This document shows positions 33,340-34,509 of a stretch of DNA of 34,509 nt, in pieces. Each line of letters begins with the position of its first letter. Position 1 is the stretch's first letter. This DNA comes from Gemmatimonadales bacterium (GTDB lineage: Bacteria; Gemmatimonadota; Gemmatimonadetes; Gemmatimonadales; GWC2-71-9). The DNA is taken from NCBI GenBank assembly GCA_013813435.1, contig JACCRS010000141.1:1-34509 (forward strand). The letters are read 5' to 3'. The notes under the pieces were generated by a model that was not told where the DNA came from, did no database searches, and saw only the letters and a list, made by a program, of their open reading frames with translations. Made by a program: the position numbers and the translations under genes.

Positions 33340-34509
33340 GCAGTCTTCACAGGGTCAGCGAAACTTCCTTGTCTAGGAAGCCCTTCGGCGCGTTCGCAGT
33401 CCTTTACATGACCGCCCTCTGGCTCGAGCTGGGCGAGAAGTGGACCTATCCGTTCTTTACCTCCGCAACGCTGCTGCTGATCATTCTCATTCTTTGGGTC
33501 GGCATCACTCGCACCACCTTTCTGATCTTCCTGCTCGTCACCACATCCCATTTCCTTCTGGTGCAGTTTCCCGATGTGGCCAACCACGTCAATCTGTCGA
33601 TCTACTGTAACGTCATTCTGATAGTCGGGATAATCTATTCGCTGATTCGAAGCCGCGACTTTCCCAGCGATGAAGATTACTTCGTCATGATGAGGCCACT
33701 GCTTCAGCTGACCGTAATCCTCATGTATTTCCTGGCGGGCTTTCACAAACTTAACCTGGACTTCTTCGATCCTGGCGTCTCCTGCATTGGCGTTATGGCC
33801 GGCAGCCTCGCCAGAGTGTCAAAGTCCGACTTCGGCGGTGTTCCCATCGGTCTGATACTCCTTGCTGCCATCTTTGCGGTGTCATACCGGCTTCTCTCGG
33901 GGAGTCCCATACGGCCGTACCTGCGGGCGGGAGCGGTGATCGGCCTGATAATGCTTGCAGCCCTGCTTGTCCTCAAACCCGTGCCCGGGATCGATCCGTC
34001 CTCCTCCCCCTCAGTCATCCTGGCACTGGCAGTAATCGTGATCGCGTGGGAGCTCGTTGGCGGACCGCTTTTCGCTGTCCCCCGGTTCCAGGCACCACTG
34101 CTGGCCTTCTCCTGGGCCATGCATTCGAGCTTAGCCCTGATAGGCTTCGTTGACTTCGGCGCTTTCGCGCTCTCGCTGCTCTTGGTCTTCGTTCCCTCCC
34201 CCTATCTCAATCTGATGAGCAACCGGGTCCAGGTGCCGGGAGTCGGGCCCTCGATGCATCGCGCGCATCTGTACTTTGCCACTTGCGTTATGGTGGCAAT
34301 CGCATCCGGCCTGGGGAGCCGGCTCATTGCCGGAATAGTCTTTAATCTGGCTGCTCTAGTCTTGCTCGGGCCCGTCCTCTCAATGTTGGCGGGAAGAGCG
34401 CCTCGACCCGCCTGGGATGGTGTCCCGCTGCCGAATCGGCTGACGCCGCGGTGGATGTTCATCTTTCCCGTGTTTCTATTCCTGCACGGCATCACTTCCC
34501 ATCTTGGAC
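33336..34509 (+). CDS. HTTM-like (vitamin-K-carboxylase-related) membrane protein, 3' end beyond window
   Basis: An uninterrupted plus-strand frame runs from a TTG at 33336, overlapping the preceding stop (TTGA), to the right edge, more than 390 codons. The translation is a polytopic membrane protein with repeated 18-22-residue hydrophobic segments (for example TSATLLLIILILWVGI and GLILLAAIFAVSYRLL). It contains AGFHKLNLDFFDPGVSC, which I recognise as the conserved loop of HTTM/vitamin K-dependent gamma-carboxylase-like proteins. ATG33408 is an alternative start 24 codons in. It has no stop codon in the window. The substrate of such bacterial proteins is unknown. Confidence 0.8.
   Translation, partial: MSSLHRVSETSLSRKPFGAFAVLYMTALWLELGEKWTYPFFTSATLLLIILILWVGITRTTFLIFLLVTTSHFLLVQFPDVANHVNLSIYCNVILIVGIIYSLIRSRDFPSDEDYFVMMRPLLQLTVILMYFLAGFHKLNLDFFDPGVSCIGVMAGSLARVSKSDFGGVPIGLILLAAIFAVSYRLLSGSPIRPYLRAGAVIGLIMLAALLVLKPVPGIDPSSSPSVILALAVIVIAWELVGGPLFAVPRFQAPLLAFSWAMHSSLALIGFVDFGAFALSLLLVFVPSPYLNLMSNRVQVPGVGPSMHRAHLYFATCVMVAIASGLGSRLIAGIVFNLAALVLLGPVLSMLAGRAPRPAWDGVPLPNRLTPRWMFIFPVFLFLHGITSHLG

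Noticed and set aside
33261-34120. Two minus-strand open frames at the right end (33261-33746 and 33743-34120)
   Set aside because: The plus strand has one continuous frame through this region with membrane-helix periodicity and an HTTM-type loop; the minus frames are polar and motif-free.

Overview
The window is GC-rich, gene-dense bacterial DNA that reads as ordinary chromosome. I see no insertion sequence, phage gene, CRISPR array, tRNA or rRNA. A lipoprotein signal, secreted enzymes and a TIGR03545/TIGR03546-like pair point to a cell with an outer membrane. The mix of genes (very long secreted PIG-L protein, SWIB protein with a histone-H1-like tail, split-alpha transhydrogenase, GH57-type glycogen genes, short RpoD-like sigma factor) recalls Gemmatimonadota or a neighbouring phylum. 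That placement is a judgement from gene content and was not tested by a search.

Layout. From the left edge to 15.7 kb almost everything is on the minus strand. (i) 1-6770: a secreted PIG-L/LmbE protein followed by a binding-protein-dependent ABC importer (lipoprotein, ATPase, two-domain permease) and the start of an MFS transporter. (ii) 6955-8507: two tandem paralogous four-helix membrane proteins and a DUF971 protein. (iii) 8638-9531: an RpoD-like sigma factor with a recognisable promoter, Shine-Dalgarno site and terminator. (iv) 9798-15709: a six-gene operon, TIGR03546-like, TIGR03545-like, pntAA, pntAB, pntB and a small secreted protein.

At 15.8 kb transcription switches to the plus strand. 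(v) 15800-20615 is a compact threonine operon, a fused aspartokinase-homoserine dehydrogenase followed by thrB and thrC. It meets a minus-strand PQQ-type sugar dehydrogenase (20612-21874) at overlapping stop codons. (vi) 22106-22474 is the SWIB protein with its own terminator. (vii) 22690-24366 is the ABC-F protein EttA. (viii) 24452-31792 is a glycogen/alpha-glucan cluster: phosphorylase, GT5 synthase, GH57 branching enzyme and GH57 glucanotransferase/amylase. An FAD oxidoreductase and an HTTM-like membrane protein (open at the right edge) are translationally coupled behind it. No gene-free stretch exceeds 300 bases. The longest are 9532-9797, 21875-22105 and 22475-22689; apart from the sites listed I see nothing in them beyond weak hairpins.

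The most unusual signal is outside the genes. Five intergenic spaces (6.8, 8.55, 15.75, 22.6 and 24.4 kb) each hold an inverted repeat whose arms are, in at least four cases, runs of degenerate 7-base units. The unit differs from site to site (YTANGAG, RGTCNAG, GTCTAGG, TRARNGG), but the architecture is the same. Read in the sense of the downstream gene, the purine-rich arm comes first, then a loop, then a pyrimidine-rich arm ending within about 4-45 bases of a start codon that has no Shine-Dalgarno sequence. Genes away from these elements (rpoD, pntAA, thrC, the membrane paralogs) have clear Shine-Dalgarno sites.
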